Of a stretch of 64,000 nt of DNA, positions 15,985 to 25,227 are shown one piece after another (within the stretch, counting starts at the first letter, position 1; every line of letters starts with the position of its first letter). The stretch lies in the NCBI GenBank assembly GCA_034436355.1, contig DAOTVQ010000017.1:42712-106711 (forward strand), in the 5' to 3' direction. Below the pieces are notes generated by a model. It saw only the letters and a list, made by a program, of their open reading frames with translations. It made no database searches and was not told where the DNA came from. The DNA comes from CP2-2F sp034436355. GTDB taxonomy: Bacteria > Chloroflexota > Anaerolineae > Aggregatilineales > UBA2796. Position numbers and translations under genes: made by a program.

Positions 15985-18552
15985 TCACAAGCGTGGATCA
16001 ACGGGTTCGCTCTCTAGTGCAAGCACGCCGAACACACACTCATGCACACGGCGCAACGGTTCGTAGCGCACGAAACGCTCCAACGCCTCGATACCGAGCG
16101 CAAACTCGCGCAGCGCCAACGAACGCTTGGCTGCTAAGGCGCGCCGACGCAATTTCTCGATTTGATCAGGTGCGGTGTATTCCGCACCATAGATGATGCG
16201 AAGGTACTCCCGCCCGCGCACTTTGAGCGCCGGCTGCAACACGCCGCGTTTGCCGCGTGCAATGAAGGCTGAAGGCTTCACCACCATGCCCTCACCGCCC
16301 TGATCGGTCAGCGCCTGCCACCACTGTGTGCCTTCGGCAAGGCTCGCCTCGTCCGTCACTTCAACGACGCGGTAAGCCGTGGGCTGAACAATTGGAGCCC
16401 CGCTTGTGCTAAGCCCCGCTAGGGTTTGCAGATGCCATTGGTGCGTTTTATCCACATGCACCACACCTTCGCTTGCCAGCAAGTGAAAAGGCGCAAGGCG
16501 CAGATCGGCAAGGCTGTTCACCGCCCAGCAGTAACGTTGGTAGGCAGCAATATACTGCCTGACCATGCTGTGCCGTGCTTGGTAGTGCTTCAGGAGCGCC
16601 GCGGCATCGGCATCACGTTCAGCAACGGGCTGTAAGGCGTGCAGTGCCTCGCTGAGGGCGTGGTGCGCTGCCGTGCCAACAGCCGCATATTGCGTCCGCA
16701 GCAATTCTTGTGCTTTTGCCGACCACGGCATCAGCTCACAATCTAGCACCAGCCAATGGCTGGCAAGGGTTCCCCACAGATCGGCGTGCGTGGCTGCTTC
16801 ACGCAGGTGATCCAAAAAGGCGGCTTCTAGGGCAACATCGTTAAAGAAGCGCCGCCCCGTGCGCGTGTAGACACTGCCAATGCCTTCGCCTGCCACACCA
16901 AAGCGCTTGCGTGCGGTTGCTTCATCGCGGCACAGCACCACAACTGCCCGCGATCCCATATGTTTTTCTTGGCAGACCACCCGCGGCACCCCATTATTCC
17001 GAAAATAGCCAAATGCCTCGTTAGGGTGTTCTAGCAGATCGGGCAGCTTGCTGGTCTCCACGGGCGACATGGTTGGTGGCAGATAGACCAACCACTTAGG
17101 GTTGACGGCAAAACGGCTGATTACCTCTAGGGCGGCAGCGGCATTCTCTGCATGGATTTGGATGTTGTGTTGCAAGCGTGTGTTGATCAGGCGCTTGCCA
17201 AGGCTTTCATCGAGCGCCAGCACATCGCTGATATCGAGTGTAGCGTCGTGTTGGTGTTGGGCGCTCAGTAGCGCAGGCGGCGTTTCCGTCAGGAATGGGC
17301 GGCTGGCTTCTGCGTAGGTGTGGCGCGCTGGCACAGCAACCAGTTCTCGTTCAGGGTAACGCAGTGCCGTCAGCGCGCCACCAAACACACAGCCTGTATC
17401 AATGTTGATGGTGCGGTTTAACCACTCTGCCTGTGGCACAGGGGTATGCCCATACACAACCATTGCCGCGCCGCGATATTCAGCCGCCCAGTTGTGCCGA
17501 ACGGGTAACCCAAACGCATCTGTTTCGCCCGTCGTCTCACCATACAGGGCAAAATCACGCACGGTGGCAGAAGCGCGCCCTATAAGGCTCTCTTTCATGC
17601 CGGCGTGCGCCACTACCAGTTTTCCATCGTCCAGCACATAATGGCTAATGAGCGAGTCGATGAATTGGGCAACCTGCTGGCGAAATTCGGGTGGCTCTGC
17701 CTCAAGCTGCTCCAGTGAAGCAGCCAAGCCGTGCGTAATACGCACATCCCTGCCGCGCAGCTTTTTAAGCAATTTCACATCATGGTTGCCGGGTACGCAC
17801 AGGGCATTGCCCTCAGCAACCATATGCATCACCAAGCGCAGAACTTGCGGAATCTTATTGCCGCGATCAACCAAATCGCCCAGAAAGATCGCCTTGCGCC
17901 CTTCAGGTGGCAGCGCACGTGCGTTGGCAGCATCCACCTGATAGCCGAGCTTCCCCAGCAGAGCGACCAACTCATCGTAGCAGCCATGCACGTCACCGAT
18001 GATGTCGAACGGACCGTGTTCGTGCTTGAGGTCATTCCACAGCGGCTCCCGTGCAAACTGCACCTGATTTACCTCCTCTTCGCTATGCAGAATGAACACA
18101 CGGCGGAAGCCCTCACGCTCTAGCTGATTGATGCTGCGCTTTAGCGCTTGCTGTTGCCGTCGAATGACGTGTGCGCCAAAGGTGCGATCAGGGCGCTGTG
18201 TATTTCGGGTGACGGCAAGCTGCTCAGGCAGGTCTAGCACAATGGCGATGGGCAGTGCATGGTATTGGCGCGCTAGCTTGATGAGTGGCTTGCGCGCCTC
18301 AAGTTGTACATTCGTGGCATCTATGACGGTCAGCCTCATGCGGGCAAGGCGCTTGGCAGCAATGAAATGCAACACCTCGAAGGCATCACCGGTAGCCTCT
18401 TGTGAGTTTTCATCATCCGACACCAAGCCACGGCAAAAATCTGATGAGATAACCTCTGTTGGCAAAAAATGCCTGCGTGCAAAGGTAGATTTCCCACTCC
18501 CTGAAACACCAATCAGCACGACCAACGCAAAGTTGGGAACCGTGATCCTCAT
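15985..18552 (-). CDS. pnkp: Polynucleotide 5'-kinase / 3'-phosphatase / ligase-like protein Pnkp (RNA repair)
   Basis: An 855-residue bacterial Pnkp with all three domains in order. The kinase has the P-loop GVSGSGKS (residues 15-22). The binuclear metallophosphoesterase has GDVHG (186-190), GDLVDRG (225-231), GNHD (255-258) and YGHTP (about 367). The nucleotidyltransferase-like domain has EKHMGSR with the AMP-attaching Lys at 530. Known Pnkp heals RNA ends cut by ribotoxins (5'-phosphorylation, removal of 2',3'-cyclic phosphate and 3'-phosphate) and seals them together with Hen1. hen1 lies 80 nt upstream on the same strand, so the pair forms the repair cassette. An AGAGGA site lies 10 nt before the ATG. 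All key motifs look intact. Confidence 0.96.
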   Translation of the reverse strand: MRITVPNFALVVLIGVSGSGKSTFARRHFLPTEVISSDFCRGLVSDDENSQEATGDAFEVLHFIAAKRLARMRLTVIDATNVQLEARKPLIKLARQYHALPIAIVLDLPEQLAVTRNTQRPDRTFGAHVIRRQQQALKRSINQLEREGFRRVFILHSEEEVNQVQFAREPLWNDLKHEHGPFDIIGDVHGCYDELVALLGKLGYQVDAANARALPPEGRKAIFLGDLVDRGNKIPQVLRLVMHMVAEGNALCVPGNHDVKLLKKLRGRDVRITHGLAASLEQLEAEPPEFRQQVAQFIDSLISHYVLDDGKLVVAHAGMKESLIGRASATVRDFALYGETTGETDAFGLPVRHNWAAEYRGAAMVVYGHTPVPQAEWLNRTINIDTGCVFGGALTALRYPERELVAVPARHTYAEASRPFLTETPPALLSAQHQHDATLDISDVLALDESLGKRLINTRLQHNIQIHAENAAAALEVISRFAVNPKWLVYLPPTMSPVETSKLPDLLEHPNEAFGYFRNNGVPRVVCQEKHMGSRAVVVLCRDEATARKRFGVAGEGIGSVYTRTGRRFFNDVALEAAFLDHLREAATHADLWGTLASHWLVLDCELMPWSAKAQELLRTQYAAVGTAAHHALSEALHALQPVAERDADAAALLKHYQARHSMVRQYIAAYQRYCWAVNSLADLRLAPFHLLASEGVVHVDKTHQWHLQTLAGLSTSGAPIVQPTAYRVVEVTDEASLAEGTQWWQALTDQGGEGMVVKPSAFIARGKRGVLQPALKVRGREYLRIIYGAEYTAPDQIEKLRRRALAAKRSLALREFALGIEALERFVRYEPLRRVHECVFGVLALESEPVDPRL

Positions 18553-18632
18553 CTTAGAAATATCCTCTCAGGGCGTAACGCTCAGCCACCCGATCCAAGT
18601 GGTGTGCGTGCGCGCTCAGGCTTGATCCTTGA

Positions 18633-20030
18633 TCACCCGTCTATTGAAAAAATGCCCATTTGGCTAGGTGCGCCAACCGTCGCATCTACCTCACCGATGG
18701 GCAGAAAGCGCACGCGATAGCCAAAGCGCTGGCAAATGCGCTGCGCCCACGTCTGAAATTCATGCCGAGTCCATTCAAAGCGATGATCTTTGTGGCGGAA
18801 GTTGCCGGCGGGCAGGCTTTCCCACATAACGTTATATTCAACGTTCGGTGTGGTGATGATGATTGTTTTTGGGCGGGCAAACTCGAATAGGCTGCGCTCG
18901 AAGGCGGCAAGGCGCGGCGGATCAAGGTGTTCGATCACCTCCACCACGGCAGCAGCCTCGAAGCCCTGCAAGCGCGGATCGCGGTACATGAGCGAGCTGT
19001 GCAGCAAACGAATGCGGTTGCGTGCTGCTTCGGGCAAGCGCTCGATGTTCAGGCGCTCGGCTGCTATTTCTAGGGCGCGGTGCGAAACATCCATACCCAC
19101 AATCTCGCTGAAGTGCGGGTCTTTCAGCAGCATCGCCAACAAACGCCCTTCACCGCAGCCCAGATCAAGCACACGGCGCGCACCACTGCTTTTCAAGGCT
19201 GCCAGCACAGCACCCAGCCGCTGCTGATGCAGACTGGTGGTCTGTTCAACTGCGTCTTCTTCTGCTGCTGGCTGGTCTTGTTGCTCAGCTAACTGAGGCA
19301 GTTCAGGGGCAACCAAACGGTTTAACGCTTGATGGGTCAGGCTGCGATAATGGCGCAGATAGCGCCGTGTGATCAAGGTGCGCTCCGGGTGTTGGCTGAG
19401 CCAACCCTCGCCATGCCGCAGCAGTTTTTCCACCTCATCGCTACCCACAAAATAATGTTTGTCGTCGTCTAGCACCGGAATCAACACATAGAGGTGTGCA
19501 AGCAACGTCTGTAGCGTCTGCGTGGCGCGCAGGGTCACTGTGAAATAGGCGCTCTGCCCCCAAGTTGGAAAGGCGTTATCCAGCGGATACGGTGTAGCGC
19601 TGAGTGCATAGCCCAGTGGCTCAAACAGGCGGCGCAGCAGCGTCTCGCCCTCGCGGCAAGGCAACGCCGTAATACGCGCCTCTAAAGGGATAGGTGCTGC
19701 CGCCAGTTCAGGGCGCTCTTTGCTCTTACCATTCAGTGCAGTGCCATAAACTTCAGCAATCGCCACGCTCAAAAATGAGGAGGCTGCATAGGGACGATCA
19801 TTGACGTACTGCTCCAGCGCGAAGGCGCTGCGGTTATCCCGCCGCACCAAGCCAACTGGCTCCACGTCGAGCAGCAGCACGGCTGTGCAACGTTCGGCAT
19901 GGGCTTCAGGATAGAAAACGTGCGCTTTGCCAAAACTTAACGTGAAGGTCTGCAAGCGCGCAGGATTTTTGTGCAGCAAATAACCCAGATCCGTAGCAGG
20001 TATGTGCGTAGTGGTCAGGCTAAGCAGCAT
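18633..20030 (-). CDS. hen1: Hen1 3'-terminal RNA ribose 2'-O-methyltransferase
   Basis: A 465-residue protein with the bacterial Hen1 layout. The N-terminal half (MLLSLTTTHIPATDLGYLLH onward) is the domain that contacts and activates the Pnkp ligase. After an acidic Gln/Glu linker comes the SAM methyltransferase: DLGCGEG (about 289-295) for SAM and the metal centre EVIEHL with E364, E367 and H368, plus the later FRHKDH with H413. Known Hen1 methylates the 3'-terminal ribose at the break before sealing, which protects the repaired tRNA from being cut again. The start at 20030 is chosen because family members begin with this MLL segment; a GTG 24 nt upstream is also open. GGAG lies 10-14 nt before the ATG. 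Confidence 0.96.
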   Translation of the reverse strand: MLLSLTTTHIPATDLGYLLHKNPARLQTFTLSFGKAHVFYPEAHAERCTAVLLLDVEPVGLVRRDNRSAFALEQYVNDRPYAASSFLSVAIAEVYGTALNGKSKERPELAAAPIPLEARITALPCREGETLLRRLFEPLGYALSATPYPLDNAFPTWGQSAYFTVTLRATQTLQTLLAHLYVLIPVLDDDKHYFVGSDEVEKLLRHGEGWLSQHPERTLITRRYLRHYRSLTHQALNRLVAPELPQLAEQQDQPAAEEDAVEQTTSLHQQRLGAVLAALKSSGARRVLDLGCGEGRLLAMLLKDPHFSEIVGMDVSHRALEIAAERLNIERLPEAARNRIRLLHSSLMYRDPRLQGFEAAAVVEVIEHLDPPRLAAFERSLFEFARPKTIIITTPNVEYNVMWESLPAGNFRHKDHRFEWTRHEFQTWAQRICQRFGYRVRFLPIGEVDATVGAPSQMGIFSIDG

Positions 20031-20173
20031 AGAGAGTCTTTCTCCAGTCGTCACGCTACATTGTAATGAATTATCGAAAGGTTAGAAAGGGTCATTTAGG
20101 GTGTCTCTATCAATCAATGCCATTCCAATCCCAGCCCTTTGCAGCGTTCCCAAACCAAAAACATTACCACTTG

Positions 20174-20182
20174 TGCTAGAAT
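20174..20182 (+). promoter_or_regulatory. Extended -10 promoter candidate for the EamA transporter
   Basis: TGC directly followed by TAGAAT (20177-20182), an extended -10 element within TTGTGCTAGAAT, 43 nt before the ATG. No convincing -35 box is present. The same TTGTGCTA.AAT string precedes dnaX. Confidence 0.42.
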
Positions 20183-20225
20183 AGTTGCTCAGATACTGCC
20201 CTTCCCAAACAAATAAAGAGCCAAG

Positions 20226-21236
20226 ATGACCACAAAAACCTTTCGTACCACGCTGATGCTGCGTCTGCGCCAACGCAAGCGCGAACGCTGGCTGGCAGAT
20301 GGCGCACTGGTGAGCGTTGCCGCCATTTGGGGATCAACCTTCTTCATGATCAAGGATGCCACACAAGCGTTTCCCGTATTGGCATTTCTGACGCTGCGCT
20401 TCGCAATTGCTGCCCTGTGCCTGCTGCCCTTCGCGCTGATAGCCATTCGGCGGCGCGGTCTGCTGCCCACGCGCCGTGAGTGGGCATGGGGCATTGGCGC
20501 CGGTGCGCTCTTCACCGCAGGCTATATCTTCCAGACCTTTGCCCTTCGCACAGTGGACGCCGGACGGGCGGGCTTCATCACGGGCTTGTATGTTGTTTTC
20601 GTGCCGTTCTTAGGCTTGGTGGTGCTGCGCCAGCCTATAGAGCGCCGCGTCTTGCTGGGGGGTGCCTTGGCGCTGATCGGCATGGTGCTGCTTGGCTACG
20701 CGCCGGGTGGCACGCTGCTGGGCGACGTGCTGGCGATCATTTGCGCTTTCGCCTACGCCGCACATATCCTTGCCATCGGGAAGATGCCGCACAGCGCTGA
20801 TTGGCGCTTTCTGGCGCTCGCGCAAGCGCTGACGGTGGCTGTGCTATGCGGCATTTTGCTGCCGATCATGGCGGCGGTGCGCGGCTGTGATGCTGAGCTT
20901 TGCACAGCCCTAACCCCTTTCGCCGATCCGCTACCTGTGGCGCTGCCGATCAAGGTGCTGTTGGTGGCACTCTTCACCGGGCTTTTAGCAACTGCCTTCG
21001 GTTTGATGGTGCAAGTGTGGGCGCAGCGCATTTTGCCACCAAGCGATGCGGCGCTGATCTTCGCCTTAGAGTCGCCTTTTGCGCTGCTATTTGGCGTGCT
21101 GTTCCTTGACGAAGTGCTAACCTGGCTGGGCTTGGCAGGCTGTGCGCTGATCTTTGCTGGCACACTCTCGGTAACAGTAGGTGGGCAGCAAGCGCTCGCC
21201 ACTGATCAGAGCTTGGAAGTGGTGGCGAGCGATTAG
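20226..21236 (+). CDS. EamA/DMT-superfamily transporter
   Basis: A 336-residue inner membrane protein with about ten hydrophobic helices forming two repeated EamA halves. The first half opens with AAIWGSTFFMIKDA, the usual first-helix motif, and each half ends in a helix with a Glu or Gln loop; the second half shows PSDAALIFALESPFALLFG and DEVLTWLGLAGCALIFAGT. The family exports amino acids, purines, drugs or other metabolites, and the substrate is not predictable here. It is transcribed divergently from hen1, and the KASIII-like gene follows 154 nt later on the same strand. The ATG follows an AAAGAG-type site. Confidence 0.9.
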   Translation: MTTKTFRTTLMLRLRQRKRERWLADGALVSVAAIWGSTFFMIKDATQAFPVLAFLTLRFAIAALCLLPFALIAIRRRGLLPTRREWAWGIGAGALFTAGYIFQTFALRTVDAGRAGFITGLYVVFVPFLGLVVLRQPIERRVLLGGALALIGMVLLGYAPGGTLLGDVLAIICAFAYAAHILAIGKMPHSADWRFLALAQALTVAVLCGILLPIMAAVRGCDAELCTALTPFADPLPVALPIKVLLVALFTGLLATAFGLMVQVWAQRILPPSDAALIFALESPFALLFGVLFLDEVLTWLGLAGCALIFAGTLSVTVGGQQALATDQSLEVVASD

Positions 21237-21390
21237 GCTGCCCGCAGTGCATGGCAAGCAATACGGGCTACGTGAATGGTTGTAGCAGGCACAGCCTCTC
21301 CAGCACTGCACGCCCAAGAATTGCACAGAAAGCACCTTCCCGTTTAGAATTGGCAGCAATAGAACTGCCTAGTGCAAGGAAAAGACCTTT

Positions 21391-22398
21391 ATGACACCCT
21401 CCGTCGGCATCGTTGGCATTGGCACCTATTTTCCCACGCAGATTGAAACCGCTGCCGACCTTGCGCCGCGCACCGGCATTCCTGAGGCGGTGCTGCGCGA
21501 AAAAATGGGCATTCGCCAACGGCACATCGCCCACCCACAAGAGAGCGTTTCCTACATGGCGACTCAGGCTGCCCTACGTGCGTTGGCGCACGCAAACATC
21601 GAGCCGGGGCAAATAGACCTTGTGATCTCGCACGGCAGCGAGTACAAAGATCACAACGTCTGGTGCGCCGCCGCCAAGATTCAACATAACATTGGTGCGC
21701 TCAATGCACACGCCTTTGATCTGTATGCGCTGTGTGCCGCTGCACCGATTGCAATGCAAGCGGCACGCGGCATGATGTTAGCAGATGAGTCTTTGCAGCA
21801 TGTGCTGATTGTGGCAGGCAGCCGCGAGAACGACCTGATCAACTTTCAAAATGAGCGCGTGCGCTTCATGTATAACTTTGGCAGTGGTGCAGCCGCCCTG
21901 CTGCTCCAGCGCGATGCCGCGCAGAACCACATCATCGGCGTTGCCGCCATCACTGATGGCAGCCTTTCCGAGACGGTGACGCTCAGCCGCACGCCCGACG
22001 CAGTGGGCGATGCCGCCGAACACGGCGATCTACGCGGCAGGCTAGAGGTCAACCAGCCGGACTATATGGCAGAACGGCTCGGCGCTGTCTCCTTGGAAAA
22101 CTTTGTGCGCGTCATTCGCAGTGCCGTTGAAAAAGGCGGTGCAACGCTTTCGGAGGTGCGCTTTTTAGGCATTACGCACATGAAGCGCTCGTTTTACTTA
22201 GAGATTTTGAAGGCAATTGGGCTAAGCGCCGATCAATCCGTCTATTTGGAAGATTATGGGCATGTGCAGAGCGCCGATCAAGCATTGGCACTCGAACTAG
22301 GCGTGGCACAAGGCAAGATCAAAGCAGGCGATCTGGTGGTGCTGGCGGGTGCGGGCGTTGGCTACACATGGAGCGCGGCTGCCATTCGGTGGGGCTAG
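21391..22398 (+). CDS. Beta-ketoacyl-ACP synthase III-like thiolase-fold enzyme
   Basis: A 335-residue condensing enzyme of the FabH type. The nucleophile is C115 (DLYALCAAAP) and the second catalytic residue is H263 (GITHMK). In FabH the third residue is Asn within GNTS, but here it is H291 (DYGHVQSAD), giving Cys-His-His as in KAS I/II. The start MTPSVGIVGIGTYFP and the LVISHGSEY segment match the N-terminal thiolase half. Thus it may not be the housekeeping fatty acid initiator. It could make a specialised acyl product or act in HMG-CoA synthase-like or hydrolase/transferase chemistry. The 107-aa gene follows after 6 nt, so both are probably translated from one mRNA. Confidence 0.85.
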   Translation: MTPSVGIVGIGTYFPTQIETAADLAPRTGIPEAVLREKMGIRQRHIAHPQESVSYMATQAALRALAHANIEPGQIDLVISHGSEYKDHNVWCAAAKIQHNIGALNAHAFDLYALCAAAPIAMQAARGMMLADESLQHVLIVAGSRENDLINFQNERVRFMYNFGSGAAALLLQRDAAQNHIIGVAAITDGSLSETVTLSRTPDAVGDAAEHGDLRGRLEVNQPDYMAERLGAVSLENFVRVIRSAVEKGGATLSEVRFLGITHMKRSFYLEILKAIGLSADQSVYLEDYGHVQSADQALALELGVAQGKIKAGDLVVLAGAGVGYTWSAAAIRWG

Positions 22399-22404
22399 AC
22401 ACTT

Positions 22405-22728
22405 ATGACGACCAATCAAGATGAAATCTTTGACCTGCTGGGCGTGGAAGCAGGTGCGCTGACCATTCAGCGCGTGGAAATTTCGCTATGGGGAACTGAA
22501 GTGCAGCTTGATTGCGCTTATGAGAATGATCCCTTCCAACTGCTTTTTGAGGACGTGCGCTCCATCCAGTGGGACGTGCGTGGACATCCTGATGAGCGCG
22601 ACGAACACGCCGATATTGCGGGCATTTTCTTAGGGGAGAAGGATCATCATGAAGCAGCGATCATCGTGACGGATGTTTGCGAGATCGCGGTGCTGTATGG
22701 CAATTTGCTGCTTGTGAAGGCGTGGTAG
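22405..22728 (+). CDS. Small acidic protein of unknown function
   Basis: A 107-residue acidic protein with no signal peptide and no Cys cluster (a single Cys pair far apart). Predicted strands alternate with DERDEH and GEKDHHE loops: WGTEVQLDCAY, FEDVRSIQWDV, AAIIVTDVCEIAVLYGN. I do not recognise a family. The 6-nt distance from the KASIII-like gene suggests a linked role, and the size would fit a small accessory or partner protein, but there is no direct evidence. It ends 5 nt before a strong convergent terminator. Confidence 0.75.
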   Translation: MTTNQDEIFDLLGVEAGALTIQRVEISLWGTEVQLDCAYENDPFQLLFEDVRSIQWDVRGHPDERDEHADIAGIFLGEKDHHEAAIIVTDVCEIAVLYGNLLLVKAW

Positions 22729-22733
22729 ACAAA

Positions 22734-22761
22734 CACGGGCGGAAGATAACTTCCGCCCGTG
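22734..22761. terminator. Convergent bidirectional terminator
   Basis: CACGGGCGGAAG (22734-22745) pairs perfectly with CTTCCGCCCGTG (22750-22761) over a four-base loop, 12 bp in all, between two genes that face each other. Confidence 0.72.
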
Positions 22762-22776
22762 CCTCACTTGGTATGC

Positions 22777-24921
22777 CTAGCGGATAGGCGCCACAACAAT
22801 TTCAAAGCTGCCTGATGTACCGCCCGTCAGGGCGCCGAAGCGCGTTGCCACGACGGTATAGCGTCCGTCGGCAGCGATGACAGCATCAATTTGAGCGTTG
22901 ATATCGTTCGGTGCTGCGTCGTCGTTAAAGGCAAGCTGAATGCCTGATGGATCGAGCAGATAGAGCGCAGGATCGAGCGTGCCGCGTGTTGTCCGCATCA
23001 AAATGCGGACGCGATCTCCTGCCCGCGCTTGGAAGGTGTAGACGGTGAACGGATTGGCGGCATCAATGTTGCCGATGGTTGGACGCCCATACACAAGCGG
23101 CTCTGCCACATCAGCGCGATCCCGTATGTCACCCAGATCACGCGCCGCCTCATTGAAGAAGATGGCGCCCTGCCCAGCGCTGACCGATCCGTCAGCGTTG
23201 ATGGTGAAGGTTGTCACGTAAAGCCTGCCGTTCAGTTCAGGCTGTTCCTGCACGCTCAGCACGGGCTGCCCGCGCACATTCACGTTCAGCGCATAGCTTG
23301 GCAGCAGGGTTTCACCGCACAGATTCCGCAACCAAACCTGCACCTCATAAGTGCCTGCCAACAAGCGGTCTGCCTGCCAGACGGCGTAGGTGATTGGCGC
23401 AGTGGTTGGGTTGGCGCAGTTCAGGTTATCTTGCCGCGCCAAAATGCCGCCGCTGCCAATGGTTGTGTTATCCGAGAACAGCGAACGATTTTCAGGATCA
23501 CGGATCAGCAGGCGCACGTCGGCGCGGCTGTTCCACGTTAGGCTGACGTTCAGGGCGCCCACAGGCAAGCCTGCCAAGCCAACGCCGCCCGTATCTGCCG
23601 TCGGCAAGATAGCAGGCTGCCCGGGCAGCGGTGTTGCTAAGGGCACCGCCAAGGTCGGATTGATCGCCAAGCTGCCGGTGCCGCTGAGCGTGAGGGTGTA
23701 GTTGCCCTCTGTGCCACCAATGTTCTTGCCAAAGCGCGTTGCCACGATCAGATAGGCGCCATTGACGGGCAACACCTGATTGGCAATCAGCGCGTTGCGC
23801 GTGTTCTCGTTGGCGTCGTCGTTGGAGGCAAGCACGGCACGATCAGGGCTGAGCAAGATCAACTGTGGATCAAGGCTGCCGTCAAGCGCGTCCATCGCCA
23901 CATTGACAACTTGCCCTGCCACGCCTTCAAAGCTCCACACATCTGCCTGATTATTGCGGTCAATGCGGCTTTGCACGCTGGTGCGCCCACCAAGTGGCTG
24001 CGGCGCGCCGATCTGCACAGCGAAGGGCGTCAGGTTCAGCAGCAGCGGGTTGGCACCGCCTTGCTGCACACTGACGGCATCTACCGACTCGATGATGAAG
24101 CTAGCCACATACTGCTCATTCAGGTTCAAGCGCCCCTGAATTGGCGTTTGTGCGCGCCCATTGACCGTCACCGTCACCGTGAAATCTACGGGAGCGGGTG
24201 GCTGGCGGCAGGCGCTGTTATAGTAGACCAAAATCTCGTAGCTGCCAGCTGGCACGCGCCCTGCTGCCCAACGGATGGTTTCGGTTGGATTATTGACTGT
24301 GTTGGTGCAGCCATTGTTCACATTGCTGCTGAGCGTGGCGCCGCCTGCCGCCGTGTTGCGGAAAAAGACAGCATTTCCAACGGGATCGCGCACCTCAAGA
24401 TCGAGATCGTCAATCGTTCCCCAGCTGAGCGCTACGCTCATATTGTTAATGGTGAGTGGTGCGGCGGTTGGGATCAGTGTTGGTGTGACAGCCACGCCTG
24501 TGCTGAGCGTTAGGGTAAATTGCCCCGCCACGGCACCTTGTGCGCCGCTGCTCCGCAGCACTGTGACGTAGTACACGCCCGTGGGCAGCGAGAGGTTGCT
24601 CAGCGCGACATCAGCACCGTTTAGGTTCGCATTCTGTGCCAAGGGCAGTCCGCTGGCATCGGTCAGCGTTAGGGCGAGGGTTAGCCCTGCGGTGCTGCTG
24701 GTGGCAGTGATGGTGATGGGCGTGCCGCTTTGTGCCTCAAAGGTATAGGTTTGGGCAAAGGTTTGCTCACTGAGCGTGCCGCTGACGCTTTCGCCCACCG
24801 TTAGGCGGCGCGGAACGCCACCTTGAGCAGCCGCCAGCCCAACCACCGTGAAGGTTAGCAGCAGCACTAACCCAACTGTCCCTAGAAGCCGTGTGCGGCT
24901 TGTCAATAGCCGTTCTTTCAA
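22777..24921 (-). CDS. Secreted PPC-domain repeat protein
   Basis: A 714-residue exported protein. Start choice: the frame is open to 24942, but the TTG at 24921 lies 8 nt after a perfect GAGGAGG site that would otherwise be inside the coding sequence, so TTG is taken. A signal peptide follows (about residues 8-32, ending LAAAQG). The body alternates two kinds of domain. Bacterial pre-peptidase C-terminal (PPC) domains lie near 35-145, 310-410 and 610-714 (for example QTYTFEAQSGTPITI and VWSFEGVAGQVVNV). Two related domains with VALSWGTIDDLDLEVRDP and VSLTWNSRADVRLLIRDP lie between them. It is probably a surface-exposed or secreted binding protein; no catalytic motif is seen. Confidence 0.87.
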   Translation of the reverse strand: MKERLLTSRTRLLGTVGLVLLLTFTVVGLAAAQGGVPRRLTVGESVSGTLSEQTFAQTYTFEAQSGTPITITATSSTAGLTLALTLTDASGLPLAQNANLNGADVALSNLSLPTGVYYVTVLRSSGAQGAVAGQFTLTLSTGVAVTPTLIPTAAPLTINNMSVALSWGTIDDLDLEVRDPVGNAVFFRNTAAGGATLSSNVNNGCTNTVNNPTETIRWAAGRVPAGSYEILVYYNSACRQPPAPVDFTVTVTVNGRAQTPIQGRLNLNEQYVASFIIESVDAVSVQQGGANPLLLNLTPFAVQIGAPQPLGGRTSVQSRIDRNNQADVWSFEGVAGQVVNVAMDALDGSLDPQLILLSPDRAVLASNDDANENTRNALIANQVLPVNGAYLIVATRFGKNIGGTEGNYTLTLSGTGSLAINPTLAVPLATPLPGQPAILPTADTGGVGLAGLPVGALNVSLTWNSRADVRLLIRDPENRSLFSDNTTIGSGGILARQDNLNCANPTTAPITYAVWQADRLLAGTYEVQVWLRNLCGETLLPSYALNVNVRGQPVLSVQEQPELNGRLYVTTFTINADGSVSAGQGAIFFNEAARDLGDIRDRADVAEPLVYGRPTIGNIDAANPFTVYTFQARAGDRVRILMRTTRGTLDPALYLLDPSGIQLAFNDDAAPNDINAQIDAVIAADGRYTVVATRFGALTGGTSGSFEIVVAPIR

Positions 24922-25227
24922 GTGTAAGTCCTCCTCAAGCACAAGCAGCTAAAGCCTGCTGCGCGTGCGCCGTGAAAGTTTACCCGATAGTGCCGCACTT
25001 GGCGAGTCTGTGGTTGTTCGCGGGTGTGGTGAAGGACAGTGTGAGAGGACAATCACAGATGGGCGGCAACCCTACCCATGCCCGACCTGTCAACTACCGC
25101 CACATGCCCCCGTGATCATCAGGCGCTATTCATGTGTGTGGCTGATTGGTCAACCCACGATCAGCAGCCCTGATTTTCTGATCAGAAACTCACCCAGCAT
25201 GGTATTTTGTGAAGAACCTTAGAGAGG

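Noticed and set aside
15948..15990. A complete tRNA gene
   Set aside because: Only a T-loop and acceptor-like string are visible; the T-stem mispairs and there is no matching 5' half.
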